Below, one piece after another: positions 36,092 through 45,440 of a stretch of 64,000 nt of DNA. The notes beneath the pieces were generated by a model, which saw nothing but the letters and a program-made list of their open reading frames with translations, was not told the origin of the DNA and ran no database searches. The position numbers were made by a program, and so were the translations under genes. How positions within the stretch are numbered: the stretch's first letter is position 1; each line of letters opens with the position of its first letter. This DNA is from Pseudooceanicola nanhaiensis. GTDB lineage: Bacteria > Pseudomonadota > Alphaproteobacteria > Rhodobacterales > Rhodobacteraceae. Location of the stretch: NCBI RefSeq assembly GCF_020171315.1, contig NZ_JAIUZP010000005.1, positions 1 to 64,000 of the forward strand. Direction: 5' to 3'.

Positions 36092-37402
36092 ATGAGTGAC
36101 CTGACCCCCCGCGAGATCGTGAGCGAGCTGGATCGCTTCATCATTGGCCAGAAGGACGCCAAGCGCGCCGTGGCCGTGGCGCTGCGCAATCGCTGGCGCC
36201 GCAAGCAGCTGCCGGATGACCTGAAGGACGAGGTCTATCCCAAGAATATCTTGATGATCGGCCCGACCGGCGTCGGCAAGACCGAGATCAGCCGCCGCCT
36301 GGCCAAACTGGCGCGCGCGCCCTTCATCAAGGTCGAGGCGACCAAGTTCACCGAAGTGGGCTATGTCGGCCGCGACGTGGAGCAGATCATCCGCGATCTC
36401 GTGGACAGCGCCATCGCCCAGACCCGCGAGTGGATGCGCGAAGACGTGAAGGCCAATGCCCACAAGGCGGCCGAGGACCGCGTGATCGAGGCCATCGCCG
36501 GCACCGACGCCCGCGACGGCACGCGCGAGATGTTCCGCAAGAAGCTCCGCTCCGGCGAGCTGGACGAGACCGAGATCGAGCTGGAGGTGGCCGACACCGG
36601 CAACCCGATGTCGATGTTCGAGGTCCCCGGCCAGCCCGGCGCGGGCCAGATGGGCATGATGAACCTCGGCGATATCTTCGGGAAGGCCTTCGGCGGGCGC
36701 AAGGTGAAGCGCAAGATGAAGGTTTCCGAGAGCTACGAGGTGCTGATCGGCGAAGAGGCCGACAAGCTGCTGGACGACGAGACCGTGAACCGCGCCGCGC
36801 TGGAAGCGGTGGAGCAGAACGGCATCGTCTTCCTCGACGAGATCGACAAGGTCTGCGCCCGGTCGGACGCGCGCGGCGGCGACGTCTCCCGCGAGGGCGT
36901 GCAGCGCGACCTGCTGCCGCTGATCGAGGGCACGACCGTTTCGACGAAATACGGGCCCGTGAAGACCGATCACATCCTCTTCATCGCCTCGGGCGCCTTC
37001 CACATCGCCAAGCCGTCGGACCTGCTGCCCGAGCTTCAGGGCCGCCTGCCGATCCGGGTGGAGCTGCGCGCGCTGACCGAGGAAGACTTCGTCCGCATCC
37101 TGACCGAGACGGACAACGCCCTGACGTTGCAGTATTCCGCGCTGATGAAGACCGAGGAGGTCGAGGTGAGTTTCACCGAGGGCGGTATCCTCGCCATGGC
37201 GAAACTGGCCGCAGAGGTGAACCAGTCGGTCGAGAACATCGGCGCCCGGCGGCTCTACACGATCATCGAGAAGGTCTTCGAGGAGCTGAGCTTCACCGCG
37301 CCCGACCGGGCCGGAGACAAGATCGAGGTGACGGCCGAGTTCGTCGAGGAAAACGTGGGCAAGCTGGCCCATTCCGCGGACCTCAGCCGCTACGTCCTGT
37401 AA
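36092..37402 (+). CDS. hslU: ATPase subunit HslU
   Basis: A 436-residue AAA+ unfoldase that feeds substrates to HslV. GPTGVGKT (57-64) is Walker [13 protein letters not shown] is Walker B with the following sensor, and the C-terminus LSRYVL is the tail that docks on HslV. It is the downstream gene of the hslVU operon, with 86 bases and a palindrome pair between the two. A terminator follows the stop. Confidence 0.98.
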   Translation: MSDLTPREIVSELDRFIIGQKDAKRAVAVALRNRWRRKQLPDDLKDEVYPKNILMIGPTGVGKTEISRRLAKLARAPFIKVEATKFTEVGYVGRDVEQIIRDLVDSAIAQTREWMREDVKANAHKAAEDRVIEAIAGTDARDGTREMFRKKLRSGELDETEIELEVADTGNPMSMFEVPGQPGAGQMGMMNLGDIFGKAFGGRKVKRKMKVSESYEVLIGEEADKLLDDETVNRAALEAVEQNGIVFLDEIDKVCARSDARGGDVSREGVQRDLLPLIEGTTVSTKYGPVKTDHILFIASGAFHIAKPSDLLPELQGRLPIRVELRALTEEDFVRILTETDNALTLQYSALMKTEEVEVSFTEGGILAMAKLAAEVNQSVENIGARRLYTIIEKVFEELSFTAPDRAGDKIEVTAEFVEENVGKLAHSADLSRYVL

Positions 37403-37452
37403 CGCACCGTCGCGGCCCCGGAAACTGGCGCCGCAGTGCACCGCTTGCTAGC

Positions 37453-37483
37453 AAGGGGCATCCTGTCGGGTGCCCCTTTTTGC
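37453..37483 (+). terminator. Rho-independent terminator of hslU
   Basis: AAGGGGCA pairs with TGCCCCTT around TCCTGTCGGG and is followed by TTT. It ends just ahead of the next gene's start. Confidence 0.82.
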
Positions 37484-37496
37484 GGTTATGGTTGCG

Positions 37497-38576
37497 ATGC
37501 GTTTCCTTGTCCTGCTCTTCCTTCTGCTGCTGACGGCCTGTGCCGACCGGAATGTCACGCAGGTCTTCCCCACGGCGGGCGGAGAGGTGGAGCGGATGCT
37601 GGTTCAGACCAACCGGGCGATCGGGGCGGACGGCGTCCCGGGCTGGGGCCGGGACATGGCGGACCACTTCCTGCAGGTCGGCGTCTCCGTTCCCCCCGAC
37701 CGGGCGGTGGGCTCCTTCCCGATCAGCTATCTCCACCCCGATCCGCAGCATGACTTCGTGCTTCAGCAGGTGGCGCAGGTCGAGGACCGCACCGCCTTCC
37801 TGGCCGAGATGCGGCACCGGCTGGCCGCCCTCCCGCGTGGCGGACGGGAACTGGTGATCTTCGTCCATGGCTACAACACGAGCTTTGCCGACGGTGTGTT
37901 CCGCATGGCGCAGGTCCAGCGGGATTTTGGGCTGGAGGCGGTGTCCGTCGCCTTCTCCTGGCCCACGGCCGCGCGGACGCTGGGATACAGCCATGATCGT
38001 GAAAGCATGCTCTATTCGCGGGATTCGCTGGAGAGGCTGATCCGGGATGCCGGGGCCTCGGGCGCGGATACGGTTCTGCTGGTGGGGCATTCCATGGGCG
38101 CGATGTTGATCATGGAAACCCTGCGCCAGATGGCGATTGCCGAGCCGGGCCTGCCTGCGCGCCTTGTGGATGGGGTTGTCCTGATGGCGCCCGACATCGA
38201 CGTGGACGTGTTCAACGATCAGGCCCGGCGGATCGACCCACTGCCACAGCCTTTCTACATTTTCACCTCCGCCCGCGACAGCGCGCTGCGGGTGTCGGGG
38301 CAGATCAACGTGGAAAGCACCCGCCTGGGGATGCTGGAAGACCCGGCCCGGGTGGCAGATCAGCCGGTGACGCTGGTGGATGTGACGAATTTCCCGACGA
38401 CCCTGCGGGACAGCCACCTTGTGGCGATCTCTTCCCCGGCGCTGATCCAACTGCTGGCCAATCGCAGGCAGCTGGAGGAGACCTTCCGCGGGACCGCCGC
38501 CGGAAACACGCTGCCCGAAGCCTTCGACAGCGTGCGCCGGGCCACGCGGCTGGTGCTCTCCCCGATCACGCCCTGA
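37497..38576 (+). CDS. Lipoprotein alpha/beta hydrolase (DUF900)
   Basis: A 359-residue lipoprotein. The signal peptide MRFLVLLFLLLLTAC ends in a lipobox (LTAC, C15 becomes lipid-anchored). The mature part is a DUF900 hydrolase: LVIFVHGYNTSFADG (oxyanion strand) and LLVGHSMGAMLIMETL with the nucleophile in GHSMG. A histidine in the C-terminal RDSHLVAI region could complete the triad. The start at 37497 gives the best signal peptide; an ATG nine bases upstream is also possible. The gene starts within the trailing edge of the hslU terminator, and its own ribosome binding site is weak. Confidence 0.85.
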   Translation: MRFLVLLFLLLLTACADRNVTQVFPTAGGEVERMLVQTNRAIGADGVPGWGRDMADHFLQVGVSVPPDRAVGSFPISYLHPDPQHDFVLQQVAQVEDRTAFLAEMRHRLAALPRGGRELVIFVHGYNTSFADGVFRMAQVQRDFGLEAVSVAFSWPTAARTLGYSHDRESMLYSRDSLERLIRDAGASGADTVLLVGHSMGAMLIMETLRQMAIAEPGLPARLVDGVVLMAPDIDVDVFNDQARRIDPLPQPFYIFTSARDSALRVSGQINVESTRLGMLEDPARVADQPVTLVDVTNFPTTLRDSHLVAISSPALIQLLANRRQLEETFRGTAAGNTLPEAFDSVRRATRLVLSPITP

Positions 38577-38581
38577 GGCGA

Positions 38582-39181
38582 TCAGCCCCGGTTCTTGCGT
38601 AGGTAGACGTAGTAGGCCCCGCCGCCGCCGTGCTTGAGGTGCGCCTCGCTCACCTGCATCACGAGCGCCGAAAGCGGGGGCATCTGCAGCCAGTGCGGCA
38701 CCTGATGGCGCAGCACGCCGCGCGGCACCGGGATCGGGCCATCCTCGTCGCGGTCCTTGCCCTTGCCGGTGATCACCAGCACCAGCCGCCGCCCCTCGTG
38801 GTGCGAGCGCAGGATAAAGCCGATCAGCGCCGGATGGGCGCGGGCCATGGTCATGCCGTGCAGGTCGATGCGCGCCTCGGGCAGCATCTTGCCGCGCTTC
38901 AGCTTGGTATGGGCCTTGCGGTCCATCTGCACCGCCGCGCGGCCCAGCAGGTCGGGCAGGGCGGGCAGCAGATCATGGGACGGCCCCGTGGCCGAGGACT
39001 TCTGCCCCAGCCGGAACGGCTTCAGCCCGGGCTGGGCCACGGGCTGCGGGTCTGGACGTTTCGGGGCGGGCGTCTTGCCCTCGACCTTGGGCGGCTTGGC
39101 CTCGGGGTGCATCCTCTCGGTCGATCGGGCCACCCGCTGCCACAGTTCCAGATCCTCTTCGCGCAGGCGTCGCTTCTTCAT
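38582..39181 (-). CDS. Smr domain-containing protein
   Basis: A 199-residue protein with a basic N-terminal half and a C-terminal Smr domain: IDLHGMTMARAHPALIGF (DLHG motif) and VLVITGKGKD. Smr domains are nicking endonucleases, and in bacteria also rescue factors at collided ribosomes. It lies in an operon with mltA and the Tim44-domain gene, its start overlapping the mltA stop. Confidence 0.9.
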   Translation of the reverse strand: MKKRRLREEDLELWQRVARSTERMHPEAKPPKVEGKTPAPKRPDPQPVAQPGLKPFRLGQKSSATGPSHDLLPALPDLLGRAAVQMDRKAHTKLKRGKMLPEARIDLHGMTMARAHPALIGFILRSHHEGRRLVLVITGKGKDRDEDGPIPVPRGVLRHQVPHWLQMPPLSALVMQVSEAHLKHGGGGAYYVYLRKNRG

Positions 39182-40230
39182 TCGGCCCCCAGCGGCAGCA
39201 TGGCATAGGCGCGCTGGATCGGCAGCAGGGCGATCACCCGCCCGCCATCGCGCATCCGCCCAGCCTCGCGCCCGGCGGCATCACCGGTGCCCATGAAGAT
39301 ATCCGCCCGCTGCGGCCCCTTGATGGCCGATCCGGTGTCCTGCGCGATCATCAGCCGGTGCATCGGGATCGCGCCCTCCTTCTCGATCCAGACCGGCGCG
39401 CCAAGTGGCACGTAGCGGGGATCGACGGCGATGGACCGCCCCTTGGTGATCGACCGGTTCATCGCGCCGAGCGGCCCGAACTCGGGCGGGACCTCGTTCA
39501 CCTCGCGGAAGAAGACGTAGGAGGGGTTGTGGCGCAGCAGCTCCTGCCCGTCCTCTGGATTGCGGCGCACCCAGTTCTTGATCACCTGCGCCGAGACCTG
39601 ATGCGGCTGGTAGACGCCGCGGCGCACAAGCTCTTGCCCGATGGAGCGGTAGTCATGGCCATTCGCCCCGGAATAGCCAACGCGGATATAGTCCCCATCC
39701 GGCAGGTGAATCCGCCCAGATCCCTGAATTTGCAGGAAGAACAGCTCAACCGGGTCATCGACCCAGGCGATCTCCAGCCCGCGCCCGGCAAGGGCGGTGT
39801 CGCTTTCGATCTCGGCCCGGGACAGCCAGCGTTCGGTCGCGCGGGCCTCGGGCGGCATACGATAGACGGGATAGCGGAAGCGCGCGTCGGGCGCGCGGGC
39901 GCCTTCAAGCTCGGGCTCGAAGTAGCCGGTGAAAAGCGCGGACGTGTCCTCGTCGCGGATCAGCACCGGCACGAAGAACAGCTCGAAGAAGGTCTTGGCA
40001 TTGTCCTGCTGGACCGAGGCGAGGGCGCAGAGCGCGCGCCAATCGGGATCGTCCATGTCTCCGCAGGTGGAGAGGAAGACCTGCATCGCGGTCTGGTGGT
40101 CGTCGTCCTCCCAGCCGTCAAGCTGGGAGAAGTCGAGGATCGAGGTGACGACATCCGCGGCCGCCGGAAGAGTGAATGCCCCCGTCATGGCCAGCCCCGT
40201 TGTGACCGATGCCAGCCAGGCCCGGATCAT
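39178..40230 (-). CDS. mltA: Membrane-bound lytic murein transglycosylase A
   Basis: A 350-residue exported lytic transglycosylase that cleaves the glycan strand to 1,6-anhydromuropeptides. The Sec signal covers about 1-25 (ends in LPAAADV), with no lipobox. TGYFEPELEGAR opens the domain, IQGSGRIHLPDG and YRSIGQELV lie in it, and the terminal 3D domain (IAQDTGSAIKGPQRADIFMG) holds the catalytic aspartate. Anhydro-MurNAc from such enzymes is what AmgK/MurU, also in this window, help recycle. It overlaps the neighbours on both sides by four bases. Confidence 0.95.
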   Translation of the reverse strand: MIRAWLASVTTGLAMTGAFTLPAAADVVTSILDFSQLDGWEDDDHQTAMQVFLSTCGDMDDPDWRALCALASVQQDNAKTFFELFFVPVLIRDEDTSALFTGYFEPELEGARAPDARFRYPVYRMPPEARATERWLSRAEIESDTALAGRGLEIAWVDDPVELFFLQIQGSGRIHLPDGDYIRVGYSGANGHDYRSIGQELVRRGVYQPHQVSAQVIKNWVRRNPEDGQELLRHNPSYVFFREVNEVPPEFGPLGAMNRSITKGRSIAVDPRYVPLGAPVWIEKEGAIPMHRLMIAQDTGSAIKGPQRADIFMGTGDAAGREAGRMRDGGRVIALLPIQRAYAMLPLGAE

Positions 40231-40889
40231 TCGCCCGTCGCGACCAGATGCCAGTTCGGATCGTCGTTGCCCATGGTGCGGGCAAAGGTCCAGGCGTCCC
40301 GCTGGGTCTTCACCTCGCCGGGTGTGCCCTCGATCACCTCGCCGCCATTGTCGCGCACGACAGAGGTCAGCTGACCGACGAAACGCACGGTGAGTTCGGC
40401 AAGACGGCTGTTGGGATCGAATTCCGCGTCCACCAGTTGCATCTCGCGCACGCCGACGAATTCGGCCTCGATGCTCAGCCCCTGCGCTTCGCGGGCGGTC
40501 ACCACCTCGGCAAAGCTGTCATAGACCTCGGGGGCGAGGAACGGCTTGATCTCGGCGAGATCACCACGCTCGAAGCCCATCAGGATCATCTCATAGGCGC
40601 CACGGGCGCCGCCAAGGAACTCGTTCACCGAGAAGGAGGGTTCCACCTGCTTCATCTGGGCGAGGGCCGCGGCCGCCGGGCTGTTTTCGGGAACGTGATC
40701 GGTGATGTCCAGATCCGGGCCGCCCTCGATCACCTCGAACTTGCGTTCGGGCGTCGGGCCGGTCGCCTCGCCACGGGGTGCCGGTGGCTTCTCGAAGCCT
40801 TCGCGTGTTCCGAGGACGGAGCGCAGACGAAGGATCAGGAAAACGGCAATGCCGGCCAGCACGAGCAGCTGAAGGATGGGCGAGTTCAT
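40227..40889 (-). CDS. Tim44/TimA domain protein
   Basis: A 220-residue inner-membrane-associated protein with one N-terminal helix (about 4-22) and a C-terminal Tim44-like domain (about 80-215, including SVNEFLGGARGAYEMILMGFERGD). In mitochondria the domain recruits the import motor; the bacterial role is poorly known. The start at 40889 places the helix at the N-terminus. It stands 105 bases from the divergent fxsA gene. Confidence 0.88.
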   Translation of the reverse strand: MNSPILQLLVLAGIAVFLILRLRSVLGTREGFEKPPAPRGEATGPTPERKFEVIEGGPDLDITDHVPENSPAAAALAQMKQVEPSFSVNEFLGGARGAYEMILMGFERGDLAEIKPFLAPEVYDSFAEVVTAREAQGLSIEAEFVGVREMQLVDAEFDPNSRLAELTVRFVGQLTSVVRDNGGEVIEGTPGEVKTQRDAWTFARTMGNDDPNWHLVATGE

Positions 40890-40994
40890 CAAATCCTCTT
40901 TCAGGTCCAACCATGGTAACGCTTGGGTTCCGTCCCTATGTAGGTGCTGTGCGCGGCCACGTCTACCGCGCCAGACCCAGAGGAGAGGCAAGAT

Positions 40995-41522
40995 ATGTGG
41001 CTTTTGATCGCCTTCATCGCGGTTCCGATGATCGAGATCGCACTTTTCATCCAGGTTGGCGGGCTGATCGGCCTTGGCTGGACGCTGGCGATCGTGCTGG
41101 GAACGGCTCTTCTGGGCAGCTACCTGATGCGCTCTCAGGGGGCGCAGGCGATGGAAAAGATCAAGCGGTCGTTCAATGAAATGACCGATCCGACGGCCCC
41201 GCTGGCCGAGGGGGCGATGATCCTCTTTGCCGGTGTCCTGCTTCTGACCCCGGGTTTCTTCACCGACACGGTCGGCCTTCTGCTGTTGATGCCCCCCGTC
41301 CGGCACAGCGTCTTCAGGACGCTGCGTCGTCACGTGAAGGTGCAGAGTTTCTCGTCCTTCAACTCCGGCTTCAGCACCGGTCCCGCGCAATCGCCCCGTC
41401 GCGGCCCGATGGGTGGCGATGTGATCGACGGGGAGTATACTGAGGTCGACCCCGAGGATTTCGGGGACAAGGAGCTGCCGAAGAAGCCGACCCATCGGCC
41501 CTCGGCCTGGACGAAACATTAA
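40995..41522 (+). CDS. fxsA: FxsA family membrane protein
   Basis: A 175-residue protein with three or more membrane helices within residues 1-100 (LLIAFIAVPMIEIALFI, IGLGWTLAIVLGTALLGSYL, AEGAMILFAGVLLLTPGFFTD) and a hydrophilic C-terminal tail rich in D, E, P and S. The GFFTD turn is the FxsA hallmark. FxsA affects phage F exclusion in E. coli; its normal role is unknown. A GGAGAGG ribosome binding site supports the start at 40995. Confidence 0.9.
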   Translation: MWLLIAFIAVPMIEIALFIQVGGLIGLGWTLAIVLGTALLGSYLMRSQGAQAMEKIKRSFNEMTDPTAPLAEGAMILFAGVLLLTPGFFTDTVGLLLLMPPVRHSVFRTLRRHVKVQSFSSFNSGFSTGPAQSPRRGPMGGDVIDGEYTEVDPEDFGDKELPKKPTHRPSAWTKH

Positions 41523-41645
41523 GACCGCCGTCGCCGGAGTGCAGCCTGCGCCCCGGCGTCGCAATCACGCATTGAGCACAAAGCATTGAGCGACCTGTTC
41601 CGACTTGTTAGGAACGTTGCGACCTAAGCCTTTTGGAGAACGAAA

Positions 41646-42149
41646 ATGGCCGAGACCGGCACCGACGCACCGCAGCCCGAACAACAGCCGCAAGTGCGGA
41701 TGAACATCCTGTCGCAGTACATCAAGGATCTCTCCTTCGAGAACATCCTGGCCCGCAAGCCCGCTGACGGCAACGTCCAGCCCGACGTGAAGATCCAGGT
41801 CGGCCTCGACGCCAACCGCCGCGCGTCCGGCGAAAACCACTACGAAGTGGTGATCAAGGCCAAGGTGACCTCGAACGCCAAGGACACCGATCAGCCGCTC
41901 TTCCTGCTGGAAGTGGAATATGCCGGTGTCTTCCTGATCGACGGCATCCCGCAGGAGCAGCTGCACCCGTTCCTGATGATCGAATGCCCGCGCATGCTGT
42001 TCCCGTTCCTGCGCCGCATCGTCTCCGACGTGACGCGCGATGGTGGCTTCCCGCCGCTGAACCTCGACACGATCGACTTCGTGCAGCTCTACCGCCAGGA
42101 AATCCAGCGCCGCGCGCAGGAACAGCAGGCGGCCGCACAGCCGAACTGA
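41646..42149 (+). CDS. secB: Protein-export chaperone SecB
   Basis: A 167-residue chaperone that keeps precursors unfolded and hands them to SecA. QYIKDLSFENILARKP at the start and FPFLRRIVSDVTRDGGFPPL near the end are conserved SecB segments. It ends in a strong terminator and converges with dnaQ. Confidence 0.97.
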   Translation: MAETGTDAPQPEQQPQVRMNILSQYIKDLSFENILARKPADGNVQPDVKIQVGLDANRRASGENHYEVVIKAKVTSNAKDTDQPLFLLEVEYAGVFLIDGIPQEQLHPFLMIECPRMLFPFLRRIVSDVTRDGGFPPLNLDTIDFVQLYRQEIQRRAQEQQAAAQPN

Positions 42150-42184
42150 TGTCTCGATCCTGCCGGTCTGCGGCAGGTCGACAG

Positions 42185-42209
42185 GGCGGGGCCATGTGCC
42201 CCGCCTTTT
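42185..42209 (+). terminator. Rho-independent terminator of secB
   Basis: GGCGGGGC pairs with GCCCCGCC around CATGT and is followed by TTTT. Confidence 0.87.
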
Positions 42210-42224
42210 CTATTGCGGATGGCG

Positions 42225-42320
42225 GGGGCCAAGGCCCCGTTTCAGGGCAGAGGGGCTTCAGCCCCGGTGCCAGACAAAGGGGCCGCAGCCCCGTTCGCCG
42301 ATGGTCGGGGCCTCAGCCCC
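42225..42320. repeat. Four tandem 27-base hairpin repeats between secB and dnaQ
   Basis: Four copies of a GGGGC-NNNN-GCCCC hairpin start at 42225, 42252, 42279 and 42307, at steps of 27, 27 and 28 bases. Spacers partly repeat (GTTTCAGGGCAGA, GGTGCCAGACAAA, GTTTCCAGACGGC). The dnaQ stop codon (42313-42315) falls in the loop of the fourth hairpin. Confidence 0.72.
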
Positions 42321-43002
42321 GTTTCCAGACGGCAGCCTCGCCCAGTTTCTCCACGAAGGTCGCATGGGCGGTGGCCTCTGCCTCGGTGATCCGGCCGGGC
42401 AGGGGGGTCGGACGGGGGCGCGGGCGCCAGTCGTCCGCCTCTGCCCCGTCGGCCCCGCCACCGACGTTCAGCGACAGGCCGAAATCCGGCTGCCGCCCGC
42501 CGATCAGCTCCAGATAGACCTCGGCGAGGATCTCGGAGTCGAGCAGCGCCCCGTGCAGCGTCCGCGAGGAGTTGTCGATGCCGAAGCGGCGGCAGAGCGC
42601 GTCCAGCGTGGCCGGGGCCCCGGGGAACTTCTTGCGCGCCATTTCCAGCGTGTCGATGGCCTGTTCCCACGGCAGTTTCGGCAGGCCCAGCCACCCCAGC
42701 TCGGCGTTGAGGAATTTCATGTCGAAGCTGGCGTTGTGGATCACCAGTTTCGCATCGCCCACGAAATCGAGGAAGCCCTGCGCCACATCCTTGAAAAGCG
42801 GCTTGTCGGCGAGGAATTCATCCCCCAGCCCGTGCACCTCGAAGGCCTCCAACGGCATGGACCGCTGCGGGTTGATGTAGACGTGGTAGGTGTTGCCCGT
42901 GGGCATGTGGTTCAGCAGCTCGACGCCGCCGATCTCGACGATCCGGTCGCCCTGTTCGGGGTTGAAGCCGGTCGTTTCCGTATCCATCACGATTTCACGC
43001 AT
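42313..43002 (-). CDS. dnaQ: DNA polymerase III epsilon subunit (proofreading exonuclease)
   Basis: A 229-residue 3'-5' exonuclease. DTETTGF (D7, E9) is Exo [12 protein letters not shown] Exo II, and [11 protein letters not shown] Exo III with the HxAxxD pattern. The last 50 residues are the proline-rich tail that contacts the alpha subunit. The start at 43002 gives [13 protein letters not shown]. It overlaps coaE by eight bases, within the maf-aroE-coaE-dnaQ unit. Confidence 0.97.
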   Translation of the reverse strand: MREIVMDTETTGFNPEQGDRIVEIGGVELLNHMPTGNTYHVYINPQRSMPLEAFEVHGLGDEFLADKPLFKDVAQGFLDFVGDAKLVIHNASFDMKFLNAELGWLGLPKLPWEQAIDTLEMARKKFPGAPATLDALCRRFGIDNSSRTLHGALLDSEILAEVYLELIGGRQPDFGLSLNVGGGADGAEADDWRPRPRPTPLPGRITEAEATAHATFVEKLGEAAVWKRG

Positions 43003-43588
43003 CGGCGCTCTTCCTCCGGATATCCGCCACCACGTCACGGACCTGCGCGCGGGCGTGGTCCAGCGTGTCGGTGACGATCACGTAATCGGCCCGGGCGCGT
43101 TTCTCCGCGTCGGGCATCTGCTTGGCCAGAATGGCCCCGAACTGGGTCTCACTCATGGTGCCGCGGGCCATGACCCGCTCGCGCTGAAGCTCCGGCGGCA
43201 CGCTGACCACGGCCACCGCATCCATCATCCGCTCTGAGCCGCCCTCGTAGAGCAGCGGAATGTCCAGCACCACGATATCCGCCGTGGCTTCCGCAAGGAA
43301 AGCCTGCCGGTCGGCCCCGACGAGGGGATGCACGATGGCCTCGATCCGCTTCAGCGCGCCGGGGTCCGCGGCAATCGCGCGTTTCAGCGCGCCACGGTCG
43401 ATGCCACCCTCAACAACAGCCTCTGGAAAGGCCTCCGCCATGGGCGCCACCGCCGCGCCGCCGGGGGCGTAGAGGCGATGCACCGCCGCATCCGCATCCC
43501 AAAGGGCACAGCCCTCGTCCACGAACATCTGCGCCGTCGTGCTCTTGCCCATGCCGATGGAGCCGGTGAGGCCCAGAATGAAGCTCAT
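42995..43588 (-). CDS. coaE: Dephospho-CoA kinase
   Basis: A 197-residue P-loop kinase performing the last step of coenzyme A synthesis. GSIGMGKS (9-16) is the P-loop, [10 protein letters not shown] and [12 protein letters not shown] are the substrate and Walker B segments. It overlaps dnaQ and aroE. Confidence 0.96.
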   Translation of the reverse strand: MSFILGLTGSIGMGKSTTAQMFVDEGCALWDADAAVHRLYAPGGAAVAPMAEAFPEAVVEGGIDRGALKRAIAADPGALKRIEAIVHPLVGADRQAFLAEATADIVVLDIPLLYEGGSERMMDAVAVVSVPPELQRERVMARGTMSETQFGAILAKQMPDAEKRARADYVIVTDTLDHARAQVRDVVADIRRKSADA

Positions 43589-44418
43589 GCCAGCACCGCG
43601 GCCCGCGTTTCCTCATCCACCTGCGGCCGCTGGCCAAACCAGCGTTCGAAGCCGGGCACGCCCTGATGCAACAACATGCCAAGGCCGTCGACCACGGTGC
43701 AGCCCACGGCGCGGGCTTCCTTCAGAAGCGCCGTTTCAAGCGGGGCATAGACCAGATCGGTCACCACCATGTCAGGGCGCAGCGCATCCAGCGGCACCCG
43801 CAACTCGGCCTGTCCGACCATTCCGAGGGAGGTGGTGTTCACCAACGCACCCGCCTCTTCGATCATGTTGCCGGCCTGCACCCAGTCCACGACGCGCAGG
43901 CGTTTGCCGAAATCGTCATAGAGCTTCTCGGCCCGGTTGCGGGTGCGGTTGGAGATCAGGATTTCCGGCACGCCTGCATCCAGCAGCGCGGCCACGACGC
44001 CCCGCGCGGCCCCGCCCGCGCCCAGCACGGCCACCGGTGCCTCGGTCGCGTCCCAGCCGGGTGCGCCCTGCTTCAGGTTCTCGATGAATCCGTACCCGTC
44101 CGTATTGTCCGCGTGGATCTTGCCATCGGCCCGGAAGGTCAGCGTGTTCGCCGCCCCGATCAGCGCCGCGCGGTCAGTGACCACGTCGGCCAGCGCCAGC
44201 GCCTTCTCCTTGTGGGGCACGGTGACGTTGCAGCCGACGAACCCCATCTTCGGCAGCGTGCGCAGCACCTGCTCCAGATCAGAGTGTTCCACGTGGAGCG
44301 GCACGTAATGTCCGCTCAGCCCATACCGCTTGAGCCAGAAGCCGTGCAGCTGCGGCGACTTGGAGTGGGCGATCGGGTTCCCGATCACGCCCGCCAGCGG
44401 AATGCGGTGCTCGCTCAT
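43585..44418 (-). CDS. aroE: Shikimate dehydrogenase
   Basis: A 277-residue NADPH-dependent enzyme of aromatic amino-acid synthesis. [13 protein letters not shown] binds shikimate, [10 protein letters not shown] contains the catalytic lysine, NTDGYGF the paired aspartate, and [12 protein letters not shown] the NADP loop. Four-base overlaps with coaE and maf. Confidence 0.96.
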   Translation of the reverse strand: MSEHRIPLAGVIGNPIAHSKSPQLHGFWLKRYGLSGHYVPLHVEHSDLEQVLRTLPKMGFVGCNVTVPHKEKALALADVVTDRAALIGAANTLTFRADGKIHADNTDGYGFIENLKQGAPGWDATEAPVAVLGAGGAARGVVAALLDAGVPEILISNRTRNRAEKLYDDFGKRLRVVDWVQAGNMIEEAGALVNTTSLGMVGQAELRVPLDALRPDMVVTDLVYAPLETALLKEARAVGCTVVDGLGMLLHQGVPGFERWFGQRPQVDEETRAAVLA

Positions 44419-45017
44419 GTTTCGATCAGTCCTCGCACGGTCAGGTAGTTCAGCAGGTCCAGCAGGGGCAGCCCCAGTATGGCGAAGTATTCACCGTCGA
44501 TCCGGGAAAACAACCGGATCCCTTCCGCCTCGACCTGATAGGCCCCCACGCAATAGCCGACCTCGGGCCAGTTCCGGTCGAGGTAGCTCTTTATATAGCT
44601 GTCGCTCAGGTCCCGCACCCGGAGCCGGACGGTCGAGACGGCGCGCCAGACCGGGCGGTTGTCTTCAAAGATCACGGCGGCGGAATGCAGCATATGCGGC
44701 TTGCCGGACAGACGGCGCAGGTGGGCGGCGGCCTCGTCCCGGTCGGCGGGCTTGGAGAGGACCTCGCCCTCGATCTCCAGCACCTGATCCGATCCGATCA
44801 CCAGTTGCTCAGGCCTGGCCTTCATCGCGACGCGCTGCGCCTTCATCTCTGCCAGGGCATCGGCCAAGTCGCGCGGCTTGGTCCCCTCGGCCAGAAGGGC
44901 GGCCTTCAGGGCCTCCTCATCCACCCGCGGCTTCACCACGTCGAAGCTGAGCCCGGCGTTTGTCAGCATTTCCGCCCGGATCGTGGAACCGGAGGCGAGG
45001 ACGAGCGTTGAAGTCAT
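44415..45017 (-). CDS. maf: Maf family nucleoside triphosphate pyrophosphatase
   Basis: A 200-residue Maf-type house-cleaning pyrophosphatase that removes non-canonical nucleotides. LASGSTIRAEML, IGSDQVL and VEAEGIRLFSRIDGEYFAILGLP cover the conserved active-site segments; the first is a slightly divergent form of the usual SxRR signature. The start at 45017 follows a weak ribosome binding site, and a DnaA-box-like sequence overlaps it. It heads the minus-strand unit leaving the putative origin. Confidence 0.92.
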   Translation of the reverse strand: MTSTLVLASGSTIRAEMLTNAGLSFDVVKPRVDEEALKAALLAEGTKPRDLADALAEMKAQRVAMKARPEQLVIGSDQVLEIEGEVLSKPADRDEAAAHLRRLSGKPHMLHSAAVIFEDNRPVWRAVSTVRLRVRDLSDSYIKSYLDRNWPEVGYCVGAYQVEAEGIRLFSRIDGEYFAILGLPLLDLLNYLTVRGLIET

Positions 45018-45417
45018 GTGGATATCCCGGTGGAGGTTTTGCCCTGAACCATGGGCAGACTTTCTGGGGAAAACCGGTCCGACATGCAAGCGGGCGGATC
45101 TACACACCTCCATGCACCCTCAATCCTGCCGCTGTCCCGCCGTGGACAGGGATAACTGGTGAACCGGTAAAACTCGGCTTAACCTCGGCCTATCCCCCAT
45201 TTACCCCCAAGCCGGAAAACCTGTCCTCAGAGAGATTCAGGAAAATTTTACAAATACTTGCGCGAAGAAGTTCACCAAGACTCAGATTAGCTCCACATAG
45301 TTATCCACAGACGAGAGTCTTGGGGGATAACTCCGAGGGCAACCGAATAATCCACCGGACTCGGGGATCCCTACTTACATCATCAATCTTTCTTTTCTTT
45401 CTTATTTAATTATTAGG
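45017..45417. other. Candidate chromosomal replication origin (oriC)
   Basis: The gap between maf and hemJ has no gene. It contains one perfect DnaA box (TTATCCACA, 45301-45309) and weaker ones: ATATCCACA on minus at 45017-45025 (one mismatch), TTATCCCCC on minus at 45322-45330 (two mismatches) and TAATCCACC at 45348-45356 (two mismatches). A pyrimidine- and AT-rich tract (about 45371-45415) would make an unwinding element. Genes diverge here, and the flanking genes (maf-aroE-coaE-dnaQ against the rho/mnmE/mnmG/parAB block) are the known origin neighbourhood of alphaproteobacteria. Confidence 0.68.
45301..45309 (+). promoter_or_regulatory. DnaA box (perfect consensus)
   Basis: TTATCCACA matches the DnaA consensus at all nine positions. 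It lies within the AT-richest intergenic gap of the core region, next to the strand switch. Confidence 0.75.
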
Positions 45418-45440
45418 GAGGTCCGAGCAGCGAGGCCCCC

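Noticed and set aside
42196-43074. Plus-strand open frame running across the hairpin repeats and dnaQ.
   Set aside because: It is an antisense shadow of dnaQ extended by the GC-rich repeats, which give a repetitive peptide; no start signal.
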